From positions 19,343,650 to 19,403,649 of the forward strand of contig NC_079887.1 in NCBI RefSeq assembly GCF_029227915.1: a DNA stretch of 60,000 bases. Reading direction: 5' to 3'. Within the stretch, counting starts at the first letter, position 1; each line of letters starts with the position of its first letter. The DNA is from Hydractinia symbiolongicarpus. Its lineage: Eukaryota > Cnidaria > Hydrozoa > Anthoathecata > Hydractiniidae. Positions 1 through 10,790 of the stretch are shown piece by piece. Made by a program: the position numbers and the translations under genes. The notes beneath the pieces are model-generated. The model was not told the origin of the DNA and searched no databases. It worked only from the letters and a program-made list of their open reading frames with translations.

Positions 1-544
1 TTAAAATTTCGGAAAATTGGCACTTTTATTTATGTTTTTACAACGCAATGTAATGCAATATTTTGGCGTGGCAAGGACGTGTAAACAGAGAATTTTGGGT
101 TGCCTGACAAAAATGAAACTATGTTACTCGGTGACGCACACCAGATGTAGCATTACGGAATTTCTTTTAATATGAAATAACTTCTTTGCACTTAACTGAA
201 ATGGTCAACATGTATATAAAATACGGACAAAAAATTCCATCAGTTAAAGCGTGGTGATCATATCGTAATGATTGAGATTCCGGGGCTCTAATTCGTAAAA
301 ATCAAAAATGAATAATTTGAGTACAAACAGAATATATACAACTAATGTAACAAAATTATTTGTTTAGTGCCAGTGCATAATTTCTAAAAAACTTTCAGAT
401 CAGTTAAGCTTGTCAGCATATTTTTAGGTTAAATGGTGATCCCGACATGTTACGAATATGTTTAATGCCTTTTATTACAGACTACAATTCAATTCATGGT
501 GACTATTACTTTTCAGATCAAAGGCTGTAAGTCTATGCTCCCTA
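1..544. other. intergenic, no gene seen
   Basis: AT-rich sequence with no convincing open frame, splice-bounded exon or repeat that I can name. Confidence 0.6.
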
Positions 545-761
545 TCTTAATAATGGTCTGTCTGTCCACACGAAAACATTGTGTTGAGGACTGACTAGTC
601 TAGCCGTAATTTTTCTGTCTCTGCTCAAACGCTCCGCTGAGTTAGAAAATCGTGCTACGGAAACACGAATATCAAATGCGATAAATTTTATCCAATGTGT
701 CGGGATTGGTAAATTTAAAGGACGGACGGACATGTAGATTTTTCCACGGGCTAACGACTAG
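545..761 (+). mobile_element. short non-autonomous Helitron-like element
   Basis: Begins TCTTAATAATGG followed by a GTCTGTCTGTC run. It ends in a TTTTTCCACGGGC block 10 bp before a terminal CTAG. The next bases, TCTCTTTAATAATAG, look like the 5' end of another copy. The TC start and CTRR-type end are the Helitron signature, and the same end recurs at 2.6, 10.7, 23.0, 23.6 and 23.8-24.0 kb. No Rep/helicase coding is visible. Exact ends are uncertain. Confidence 0.5.
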
Positions 762-2094
762 TCTCTTTAATAATAGTCGTGTTTTGTTCGAAAAAGATGC
801 GCCGCAGCTTTATTTCGGAAAATTTCCGCAGAACGCGATTTTTGCGGATTTTGTTTACAGAATTAAGGTAGAATCAAAAGAAAAAGAAAAAAACGAAAAC
901 ATGTAACGAAGGCCATTTTGGTTTGAAAGTGGTGGTGTCAGGTTTGTCGATCTCCTTTTGTACTTTTTTTCTTCTTAATACCACGTGTTAAAATAAATAC
1001 GGTCGACCCAAACTCTCAGGGAACTGATAAAAAAGTTTAGGACGTCGAAAGTTCGAGATAAAGGATAGTCGAGTTATCGAGCGTCAAAGACCTTCTGAAG
1101 TTCGAGATAAAATACTCGTTTAGCCGAAAACGAGGAACAGAAAAAAGAAAAATATATATATATATTGATAGTAGTATGTGATTGTTACTAAACTTACTTC
1201 TTTCCAAAAAAGCTTAAAGTATTACTCTGCTTTCTCTATGCTATATCCAGTTCGTGATAAAATGATTATTATTATTATTTTTATTTCTGAATTTATAAAC
1301 AGGATGAGTATATCAGTAAAAAATACTGTTATAAATATACGTCCTGTGAGCTGAAAGGACCGGAAAAATAGTTCCACAAAACGAAAATTTGAGATAACGG
1401 AGTTCCAGATGTATAACATAATTTTGCCTACAAGAGATTGCGATGACTAAAAGGACCGGAAAAAAAGTATTAATATCGATCGGGATTGTATATCATCTCG
1501 TTCTCTAGCCATGTACAGGGTCTGCTAAATTACGTGCCTTACGTGCCCTCGTGGTTACGTGCTTTATGTGTCTACGCGCCTTATTTTCGCAACGTACTTT
1601 ATGTACTTACGTGCCCTAGTGCTTCTGCGGTAATTGGGATTTTATTAATAAACCTTCACGATTCGAAATAATTGGGAAATTAAGGGAAATAATTTTTGCG
1701 AAAGATGAATCCTTTTAAAATTAAGGCGTTGAAATTTTGCTGTTCAAGGCTTTTAAAAAGATTGTGAAGGTCCCATTGAAGTATCAACAACAACAAAAAA
1801 CACGTGATTTTCCATTGACTCAGAGTAGACTAACAACGCTTACTACTGGATTCTTTAGCAACAACGAGGAGTATCCAACAAAAAGAATTATCACACAAAA
1901 ATTAAGGCATGTAGGCATGTGAAAAGCTGAGGCACGTAGCCACGTTAAGTAACTACAACTTTTATAACAGTCATGAAAATATATTCCACAAAGAAAAATT
2001 GCTGAGTGATTTTTTAGCTAGACGGAGCAACGACGGGCTGTTAGGATATAATTTTTTGGAAAATGGTATATATTTTGCATATATAGCATGTTCG
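762..2094. other. intergenic, no gene seen
   Basis: AT-rich. A degenerate TTACGTGC-type repeat lies at about 1530-1625. Otherwise I see only short unsupported open frames. Confidence 0.55.
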
Positions 2095-2475
2095 AGACAG
2101 TATACCTGTACCAAGCGCTCATCCCATTGTTAACGACAGGCTATTTCCTGTGTTTCTATTTAACCGAAGTTGCGATAAATTTTATGCGCGGCATTTTTTA
2201 CCTCTTTTTTTACCTAACTGCTCAGCTTTGAGTATATTCTGAAAAATATAAAAGGTTGGTCAACTGTTTTTTCCATGACGGTGTACCAACGGGTTGTAAA
2301 CTGTGTTTTTATTTCAGCTAAAATTGTGGGAGAATAAAACACCATAATTTTGTGTGTGCTTTACTTCATTCCTATACTGAAGCGCTCAACTCTGCGGGTC
2401 TTATTAAGTACTTTACTGGGCGTTCCACGAAGTGTCACACAGCTACTTGTGGCTGATCCCGGCGTTTAAAGCTCC
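2095..2475 (+). repeat. diverged relic of the 55.5-56.0 kb repeat module
   Basis: Shares short ordered blocks with 55545-56000: a stretch around GTTAACGACAGGCT and GTGTTTCTATTTAAC near its start, then ACTGAAGCGCTC and CACAGCTACTTGTGGCT near its end. Order and orientation match, but identity is much lower than among the copies at 46, 55.5 and 58 kb. This suggests an older member of the same family. Confidence 0.4.
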
Positions 2476-2481
2476 CCTGCT

Positions 2482-2602
2482 TCTTTATAATAGCTGTATA
2501 CGTCTGTTTGTCACGCAAAATGATAACCGCAGTAGCGAAACATATAATGCGGCAAATAAAGGACGGGCGAGTTAGTGAATTTACCCACGGGTTACCGACT
2601 AG
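2482..2602 (+). mobile_element. 121-bp Helitron-like element
   Basis: Starts TCTTTATAATAGCTG and ends with an ACCC/GGGT mini-hairpin and CTAG. The interior (GTATACGTCTGTTTGTCACG, GTAGCGAAACAT) is shared with the inverted copy at 10664-10790. Confidence 0.5.
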
Positions 2603-4104
2603 TATAGTAAAAAAAATCAAAGAAACTGAGGTTGTCGTTATGATTTTAGGTCAAATGTTGGTTAAGAAGTACCCGACAAATCTCTACATATCATGGTCTG
2701 GTTTAAATAGAAATAGTAGTACACAACAATAACACAATCTTAGTTTTGAAAGGTATCAGAATTAAAAGCTCCCAAAATGTGCTAAAAGTAATCTGCGAAA
2801 AAAAAGTACTTCAGCTTCTTGATGGGAATAGAAAACAGACTGTCAAACTAGATATATTTGACACAATATAACGCCATTGATAAAGTTGTTTTCCAATACT
2901 TTGGTAAGTCATGACTTTTTAATATGACGAAATATCTTGTGAATGTAAAAATGTTATTGACTTAAGGATTCAACTATCTAGTACGTTCTACTTACTACTA
3001 CACTACTAAGGACCAATAATAGACAAATTTTAACATACAAAATGCTAACTCCGGTCGGGGTATTTTTACATATATACTTTACAAGTAGCTATACAAAATA
3101 TTGAGACCTAGATATAAACAACTATAATATTTTCTCAATATTTGTAGATGAAACAAATTCAATCATCGAAATCAAAAGTCTCTAGTTTGCAAAATTCGCG
3201 GCCATAGCATTATCATATTTTATTTTCTATTTTAACCGCGGTGATCAATTACGGCAACTCGCCGCGTTAACGCAAAATTAGTAAAATCATACTGCTAATC
3301 ACAACACAAAATGTCAACCTCCTCCCCAGGGCTCTTCTTCACTTTTTGATAATGGAAACACAAATCTGTTAGAAATAATAAAACATTGTAGGTCTGTGTA
3401 CCGAGTTTGTTGAGTTATGAGAGAAATATTAAAAAATATGTCAGGCTATCCGATTTTAGTATTAAGATTAAAAGGGAATTTAGTGTAAATACCAGACTAT
3501 CCTGAATTAAGTAAGTAAGTAAGTATTCATTTATTTATTTGTCCTAATAGACTGGAGACCATTTCGATAGGATAATATCTAATAGGTAAGAATGACCACC
3601 AAACCAAGTTACAAATTTATAATTACAAACTTTATATACTCATAAATAACGATCGATATATGCAACAATAAAAGGATTAAATGTTAAAACTACTATATGA
3701 TGAAAAACAATAAAACTTGACCAGATACTTTAGATGACCCAACGACAGCGTAGTGAAAAATTGTAATTGATATTGGGGGATGTTTATAAAAGGCGAACAG
3801 TGAACACGATATTGGCGTAAAATTAAATATTATTGATATTTTGAAAGTACATTACCATCATCAACGTTTTAGAAGTAAAGTGAAAGCACAGTATTTTTGA
3901 GTAAGAAGTATTTTGTGTCTTTGTGTGTCTACGTGTGCATTTATTTGTAAGATGCATAGCCTGAGAGCACAGAAAGTCTGTGAGGCTTTTAACCTTTACC
4001 GGGGGAATTATAAATTATACTTTATAGTGGGACATTAAAGCCATTGCCGAATTTTAATCTTAGTGAATCTGATGTGGAGATATAAGATTAATGTGGAAAA
4101 AGAT
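2603..4104. other. intergenic; diverged leader of the minisatellite
   Basis: No gene seen. A diverged single unit of the downstream 89-bp repeat lies at about 3400-3490, and a short GTAA run at about 3511-3525. Confidence 0.5.
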
Positions 4105-5055
4105 GTCAAGCTATTCGATTTTATTATTAAGATTAAAAGTTTATCAGTCTGGGTACGAATTTGTCGAGTCAAAAGAACAATGTGCGTGTAGATGCCAGGC
4201 TATCCGATTTTATTATTAAGATTAAAAGTTTATCAGTCTGGGTACGAGTTTGTCGAGTCAAAAGAGCAATGTGCGTGAAGATGTCAGACTATCCGATTTT
4301 ATTATTAAGATTAAAGGTTTATCAGTCTGGGTACGAGTTTGTTGAGTCAAAAGAGCAATGTGCGTGAAGATGTCAGACTATCCGATTTTATTATTAAAAT
4401 TAAAAGTTTATCAGTCTGGGTACGAGTTTGTCGAGTCAAAAGAGCAATGTGCGTGAAGATGTGAGACTATCCGATTTTATAATTAAGATTAAAAGTTTAT
4501 CAGTCTGGGTACGAGTTTGTCGAGTCAAAAAAACATTGTGCGTGAAGATGTCAGACTATCCGATTTTATTATTAAGATTAAAAGTTTATCAGTCTGGGTA
4601 CGAGTTTGTCGAGTCAAAAGAGCAATGTGCGTGAAGATGTCAGACTATCCGATTTTATTATTAAGATTAAAGGTTTATCAGTCTGGGTACGAGTTTGTTG
4701 AGTCAAAAGAGCAATGTGCGTGAAGATGTCAGACTATCCGATTTTATTATTAAGATTAAAAGTTTATCAGTCTGGGTACGAGTTTGTCGAGTCAAAAGAG
4801 CAATGTGCGTGAAGATGTCAGACTATCCGATTTTATTATTAAGATTAAAAGTTTATCAGTCTGGGTACGAGTTTGTGGAGTCAAAAGAGCAATTTGCGTG
4901 AAGATGCCAAGCTATCCGATTTTATTAATAAGATTAAAGTTTATCAGTCTGGGTACGAGTTTGTCGAGTCAAAAGAGCAATGTGCGTGAAGATGTCAGAC
5001 TATCCGATTTTATTATTAAGATTAAAATTTATCAGTCTGGGTACGAGTTTGCCGA
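4105..5055 (+). repeat. 89-bp minisatellite, about 11 units
   Basis: The unit begins GATGTCAGACTATCCGATTT and includes TATCAGTCTGGGTACGAG and GAGTCAAAAGAGCAATG. Units recur every 89 bp (starts near 4277, 4366, 4455, 4545, 4634, 4723, 4812). Because 89 is not a multiple of 3, the overlapping 68-residue frames read through it are artefacts. Variant bases (AAAGGTTTATC with TTGTTGAG) recur four units apart, so the array partly grew by a 4-unit block. It ends about 120 bp upstream of the SET gene. Confidence 0.95.
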
Positions 5056-5176
5056 GATATAACAACAATCCGCGAAAAAATCTCAGGCTATGGAAAGTTC
5101 AACGGATTAGCCTGTCAACCCAAATAATTACTCTGCATCTTCTTCTTTTAGCACCTTGACTTTGTAAACGAACACA

Positions 5177-7259
5177 ATGGATACTGAAAAGAAAGCATAT
5201 ACACTCAGAAACCGTGTAAGTTATAATATCTTACATTCTAATTATGCAAATAATTACCAACCCAAAGTCACTGCGTTCTCACCCGTGTGTAGGAATTTAC
5301 TCCCACAATATATGTTGCTCCAAGAGTTACTATTATATACTTTTACTGCACATTACATTGATACACGAGGTATTTTAATATGATCTTTGGTTGTTTACCT
5401 CAAAACCTCCTAAGTGGAAAAAGGTAATAAAATTATATACATCTAAGTAACCATTGTGTCATCATCCAGTTTTTAAAGTCTGTAACATTACACAGATGTA
5501 ACCTTGAAAATAAAAGGAATATAAAGTACCGAAGGTATGTTGAAAATGTTCTAGGCTTTATATGGAAAAGTAAAAAACATAATAATTCATGTTCATGCAG
5601 GATAATCGATTTTTGGTACGCGATTGGGAGGAAGCCCTTGAAGATGGCCACGGATTTACTTTGCATCAAATCGACACAGTAATCGGTGAGTATTTAATAT
5701 TTGATTTTTTCTTTAACATTATTCAGGTCAGACAGGAGATGGGAAGAGGGAAAGGAGAGGGAAATGACCTTCGGACATACTTTAACTTAGTGACAATTAG
5801 TAGCCGACCCAAAAAAGTTTAAAAACTTTCCAGTCGGTGGTATGCCACGCCCATTCTTTAAAAGACCCGTGTATCTGTTTCGAATGTTTTGATATAACAA
5901 TGATTTTCGTCGTTGGAGTTCTATAATTAAGCCTTATTTTTTTATCTCTTATTCACGCCAAGGACGTTAAGGATTTTGTGGATTTTTTTTAATTTTCAGC
6001 CAAGCAAACAATGCACCAAATAAACGCTATATCTTATTAAAAAGGCGCATGAATTTTTAATTTTTTTAACAAAATCGCGTTCTAATAAAAGGCTCAATTA
6101 TGGCGCTAAATATAAATATCAAAAGTATCAATATAGTTACTAATACGGTGTCACGGTACTAGTAACTATATGCGACCGCCTTTGTTTAAATTGAATGAGT
6201 TAATATGTCAATCAATAGCAACCGACACGCGTGAACTTGCCCAACTGTGTTACTTTCGCCGATAACAACTAATCATCATCGACGAGAAATCGTCCCTAGG
6301 TAGCAACTGATGGAAATATTTATCTCAAACATTCATGCTGAGTGAGTGAAAATGACTTCTCTAATCCAAAGAGTAACGTTGTTTTGACCGCGAAAACAAT
6401 AGATAAAATGGCACGAAAATTCCACACCATACGAAAAAATCGGAATGATATCGAGGAAAATATTGCGCCCTAACCGACTGGTGACGGATCAACCTCAGGC
6501 AGTCGATTAAGTTTATTATTTTTAGCAAATATCTACAAAATTGAGGAATTATGACACGCAAGATTATATCTATTGATCTGGTATAGAAGCTGTTTACTAA
6601 TTTTTTAATTCTTTTTATCAGGCTATGGTGTCTTTGCAACAAAGTGGTTCAAAAACGGAGATGCTTTGCTCAGCTACAAAGGAAGTTTAGTTAGTGCGAC
6701 GGAAGCAGATGATCTCGCAAAAGAGTACGGAGAAAATATTTCATCCAGATACCTTTTTTATTTCTCTGACAAAAATAATAAACTTTGCGTCAATGCAACA
6801 AATTCTAACTGCATGGCAAGATACGTCAACGACTCACCGCAATGTTTTTCGAACTGTCGAATGGTAATAAAGCATGATGGTGAAATGCCACAGATATGCT
6901 TAGTCGCAAGTAAAGATATCGACGTAAACGAAGAGCTTCGATACGATTACGGTGATAAAGGAAAGTATTTACCATGGCGGAAAAGTTATAATTATTTAAA
7001 GCCTTTGAAGCTCAGTTTAGAAGTTCAAGAAAAATTAAAAAAAACAAAAAGCGGCTACTGCGTCCAATTTTCATCTACGCATTTTCTCCCTCCACCTTCA
7101 AGACCTAGCTTGTTCAATTTTGTTAAGTTAATTTGCTTAATATCATTTTTCCATTCTCTCACACGCTTTGGTTCCATATTGAAACGGGATGCAGCAGCTG
7201 TTATTTATAGAAAATTTCCTTATTTTACCGATGTATCAAATATGAGAGATTGTATTTAG
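5177..7259 (+). CDS. KMT5A-like SET-domain protein, three exons
   Basis: Proposed exons are 5177-5215, 5601-5685 and 6622-7259, with GT-AG introns, giving about 253 residues. SET domain, about residues 42-160: GYGVFATKWFKNGD, then LCVNAT (C97), RYVNDS (108-113), VASKDIDVNEELRYDYGD. This order matches the lysine methyltransferase fold, closest by eye to KMT5A/SETD8. The usual NHS motif that contacts S-adenosylmethionine reads NDS, so activity is uncertain. The last 80 residues are basic then hydrophobic and match nothing I know; they may be read-through of an old intron. The start ATG gives a short first exon in phase 0, as in the paralogue at 14944, and intron 2 falls in phase 1 just before GYGVF in both. 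AATAAA signals follow. Substrate unknown. Confidence 0.8.
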
Positions 7260-7294
7260 TTGTATTTATGAAATTTTTATATTATAATAGAACC

Positions 7295-7317
7295 AATAAA
7301 ATTTCATTTCAAATAAA
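7295..7317 (+). promoter_or_regulatory. two polyadenylation signals
   Basis: AATAAA at 7295-7300 and again at 7312-7317, 36 and 53 bp after the SET gene stop. They support an mRNA end here, and so a SET protein made without the recombinase relic downstream. Confidence 0.6.
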
Positions 7318-7369
7318 ATACCAAAACGATAACAGTTATTGATTTTTTCATATACTTTTACTATCGTCT

Positions 7370-7505
7370 CGAGTAAACGCCCCCTTATGAGGGAGGGGCT
7401 TATGTTAGAGGGGGTGTCTAGTAGAGGGGGCGTTTATTTGAAAAATGACTGAAAAGGAGAGCGTCTATTCGAGGGAAGAGGACAATATATTCGAAGCATT
7501 ACGGT
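7370..7505 (+). repeat. GC-rich dispersed repeat 3' of the SET gene
   Basis: Locally GC-rich, with AAACGCCCCCTTATGAGGG, GGGGGCGTTTATTTG and TTCGAAGCATTACGG. Similar GCGCTTAA...GCATTACGG blocks occur at 13655-13735 and 26035-26280, flanking the large SET-YR gene in the same orientation. Confidence 0.5.
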
Positions 7506-7639
7506 AACCAAAAATTCACTTGTAAGTCAATCCAATCGAATCATAATGGTCAAGAGCGAAAAAAATGTGTACTCAGAAAATTATGACGCTTATTGAAGAT
7601 TGCGCCTTTCCTATAGTCGCTTATTAAAGACGTTGGTAT

Positions 7640-9945
7640 GGGTGCTTGACAAGTCTTAAAATAATAATGTCATCAATATCTAGGTCGACTTTGCAGTTAC
7701 TGATTCAAAGAAAGGAAAATTGCAGGCTAGATACTCTAACGAAGATACCACTAAGAAGAATTCTCAAATCGTTTTTTGTAATACCAAGGTTTATGACGAT
7801 TCAAGTAAATCTTATACTCATAACAATATTGAGCTGCTGCTTGGGTCAAAAGAAGAAAAAAGAGAGAACAGAATAAAACAGGTAGTGAAGAAGGACCAAT
7901 CGAAAGTTTAAATGCCCTGTGTGTGATGTTGAACAGACTTACATCACAAGACATTTAAGGCAAAAGCATAAGTGGAGCTGGGAAAGTGCTGCACCAGCCT
8001 CTAGTCAGTTTTTTAGTAGCACACCAAAAACAGGCAACGAAAAGTTAAGTAAAATTGATAAAAAAACTCCGAACTATCATCGCAAGAGAATGTTATCATT
8101 TGCTGAAACAGGCACCCAAGGTAGACGCCCCTTTTATACAAGGCAATGTTTCCGAATCTCCAAGAATGTCTTTCTCGGAAGTATTTTTAAATAGAACATT
8201 GGAAAGCACTGTATCAACTTCAACTGCACCTATTAAACAGTTACAACAAAGGGCGAACGAAAATGACGTAGAGGAATGTTTCGTGCAATCTGTTCAGATT
8301 CCAGTGAATAATGATCGTTGTTGAAAACACTGCATGCAACACCAGAAACGAATCTAGTTCTTTTGGTAAGGAAAGTGAAAGTGAGGAAAGTGAATTTGAG
8401 CCTGTTGATGAAAAGAACGAATCTGTAATATATAACCTTGCTAGTAACGTGGAAACTTTGGTTACAGACTTCATATGTTATAGGATCGGCCCTGATAGAC
8501 AGAGAAAACGTAGGGCAGTTTACCTGACTGCAAATGAAATACGACGTATATTTCGTGTTATGGAAGTAAAGGATGACCTAAGCGTCGTTTTCAGAAATGG
8601 AGGTAATGATTTTCGGGATAAATACATTACAAAGCACTGTCAAGAAACGGAAAAAAACAACCAGTATCAAAAAGTATTTATATAGTCTAATAGACTTTTG
8701 CGAATTTTTTATCGCTGAGAAAAAAAGAAGTAATGAACAGCAGTCATCAAGACATTACAACGTTTATTTCAAAATTGCGGTAGTGGAGAAAAATTTTTAA
8801 AGTGCAAGAGAAATTGGTAAAATTTGAGCAGATGACAGACGACCGAGAAATGCTCATTGATCAGGAGCAAGTAGGAAGATACCTTAACAGTAACAAGGGA
8901 GCAAAAAAGGGTGAAGCCATACTAAAACTTTTAAAGGAAGACATAGGATATAATCTAACTCAGACGGAGTATTGCGCCGAAGAGATTATTTATATGCTGT
9001 GATTCATTAACCTCACAATGAATGAATATTATAGGGCAGCGAAGCTTGATGGAAAATGTGTAATAAATGTTTGGGACCATAAAACACTTAACACCTATGG
9101 CCCAGCTAAAATAACATCCTTAATGAAGAAGAATTTGATTTCTTGACAACATACGTGAAATTTGCCAGACCACAAACTTTACCAAAATGCGAGTATGTAT
9201 TTTTAAGTTGGTCAGGAAAGAAAGTGTCACCTGAGGACATTAGTAAACGTCTTCATCTTCAGTGGGACAGAGTTGGTAATTTTAATGATAAATGTCCTCC
9301 AAAAAATCTTTCAGCAAATATAATTCGGAAGTCTGTTAGCACAGCATTAAGAGAATCGGAAAGCTGTAATTTAAAAGATGCCGCCACGTTGATGACACAC
9401 AGCATGAGGACAGCAGAGGAACACTATTTCCTAAGAAATATGGAGAAGTCTTCCTTGGTTGGGTCAACAGCAGTTAAAGAACTTTTCCAAGCTGACAAGT
9501 CAAACGAAGCAGCTAGACAAGAAAGCAAAAGAAAAGTGTGGTCAGAACAAGAGATTAAAGAGCTGAAAGAGGTGTTTCCTGTCAATAATGATGTGAGTTC
9601 GTCGGAGGTAAAACAAAAATGCGCAGCTGTACCAACTCTAACTGCGTCACCTAGACAGGTTTATGACAAGTTGCGTACCGAAAAACACCACCGTGTGCCA
9701 TGAAGCGAAAATCACTGTTTCCGAAACATGATTTAAAATTAATTTTAATGCATGGAAAAGAACTAATTAAAGGTGGAAGCTTAGATGAAAACAGAGTGAG
9801 GACTCATCTAGAATCATGTGGGTTGTTCGAGAAGTACACCTTCGTTCAGTTGCGCACTCGAATAAATTACGAGAGAAAAATCTACAAAGAAAAAAAGGGT
9901 GAATTTCATAATACATATAGCTTTATAGTTTATTTATGCTTATAG
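7640..9945 (+). pseudogene. decayed zinc-finger plus tyrosine-recombinase gene
   Basis: Homologous pieces lie in order but in different frames. A C2H2 finger at 7913-7969 (C-x2-C-x9-H-x4-H, CPVCDVEQTY...RHLRQKH). An acidic stretch and a helical N-terminal region at 8311-8790. A core-like segment at 8802-9000. A segment with VWDHKT, where the beta-hairpin Lys of YR enzymes sits, at 9004-9129. The C-terminal YR box at 9143-9703, with R62 in SANIIRKS and H86/Y95 in MTHSMRTAEEHY (9-residue spacing typical of the family), then a basic KRKVWSEQEI segment like a Myb/SANT helix. The frame then changes at 9700-9703 and continues to about 9945. At least four frame breaks have no plausible splice sites, and the first catalytic Arg expected near 9000 is missing. 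It follows the intact SET gene, mirroring the domain order of the large gene. Confidence 0.75.
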
Positions 9946-10663
9946 TTTGTTTTTGATAATGCTATTTGATACTTGATACTGCGTCAATCTTATTGATTCA
10001 AAGGAATTTCCCTAAAATTTCAATGTTTAGTTATACCTTCCGCTATTTTAACATCGTTTTAAAACTTCTTCACTTTTAATATAATTTAGCTCTTCACCTT
10101 TTTGATGAAAACTGTGAAATAAAATTCCAACAACGAATGTCGATTATCGATAAGAAAATGTAATGCTAGCAACTACAAACAGTAACAGCTTGCTCACATC
10201 CAGCAAAGCTAAGAAGCCCATGGTTAAAAATTCCCAATGATTTACTCTTTTATATTAATCTCCTCCGGTGAAAATGTAAATTTCGTCATTGTACACTAAT
10301 AATTATGTCAGTGCTGTGGCCAGCAAAATGATTTTTTTTTTGTTCTCCAAAGTATGTTCGTACAGGTTTTTTCTACTCCAAAAGGTAATTTCATCCTCTC
10401 CTCCTCAGGCAGCAGTGTATTTTTACCCTATGCATGCCGAAGTATAGGGTGTCAGGGAGGGGGAGGAGGGAGGAGAGAGCCAAAACTGCCCTACCCCCAT
10501 AACTTACCTTGTCTTGGGTTAGAAGCCATAAAACGTGATCTATGACGAGACAATTAAAACTAATGCTTCAAATTATGACTGTCAGCAATAACTTTTGCTG
10601 ACGTCAGTCTGCATATTTTGATAAGATATATGTTTTTAAAGATCCATTGTTATTTAGAAAATA
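9946..10663. other. intergenic, no gene seen
   Basis: No splice-bounded exon or domain recognised. A GGGAGGGGGAGGAGGG purine run lies near 10453-10475. Confidence 0.5.
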
Positions 10664-10790
10664 CTAATCGGTGGCCCGTGGAAAAATCCACGGTTCGCAT
10701 GCCCTTTATTTACCGCAATTCATGTTTCGCTACTATGGTTATCATTTTACGTGACAAACAGACGTATACGGGTATTAATTATGATAGAGA
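10664..10790 (-). mobile_element. short Helitron-like element, inverted copy of 2482-2602
   Basis: On the minus strand it starts TCTCTATCATAATTAATACC, shares CGTATACGTCTGTTTGTCACG-type sequence and GTAGCGAAACAT with the 2.5-kb copy, and ends CCGTGGATTTTTCCACGGG then GATTAG. The 3' hairpin is perfect (CCGTGGA/TCCACGG). The end is TTAG rather than CTAG. Confidence 0.5.

Noticed and set aside
4105-5055. CRISPR array
   Set aside because: Repeats are contiguous 89-bp units without unique spacers, in a eukaryotic setting.
4161-5062. Series of 68-residue overlapping frames
   Set aside because: They are the 89-bp tandem repeat read through successive frames; no start context or splice support.
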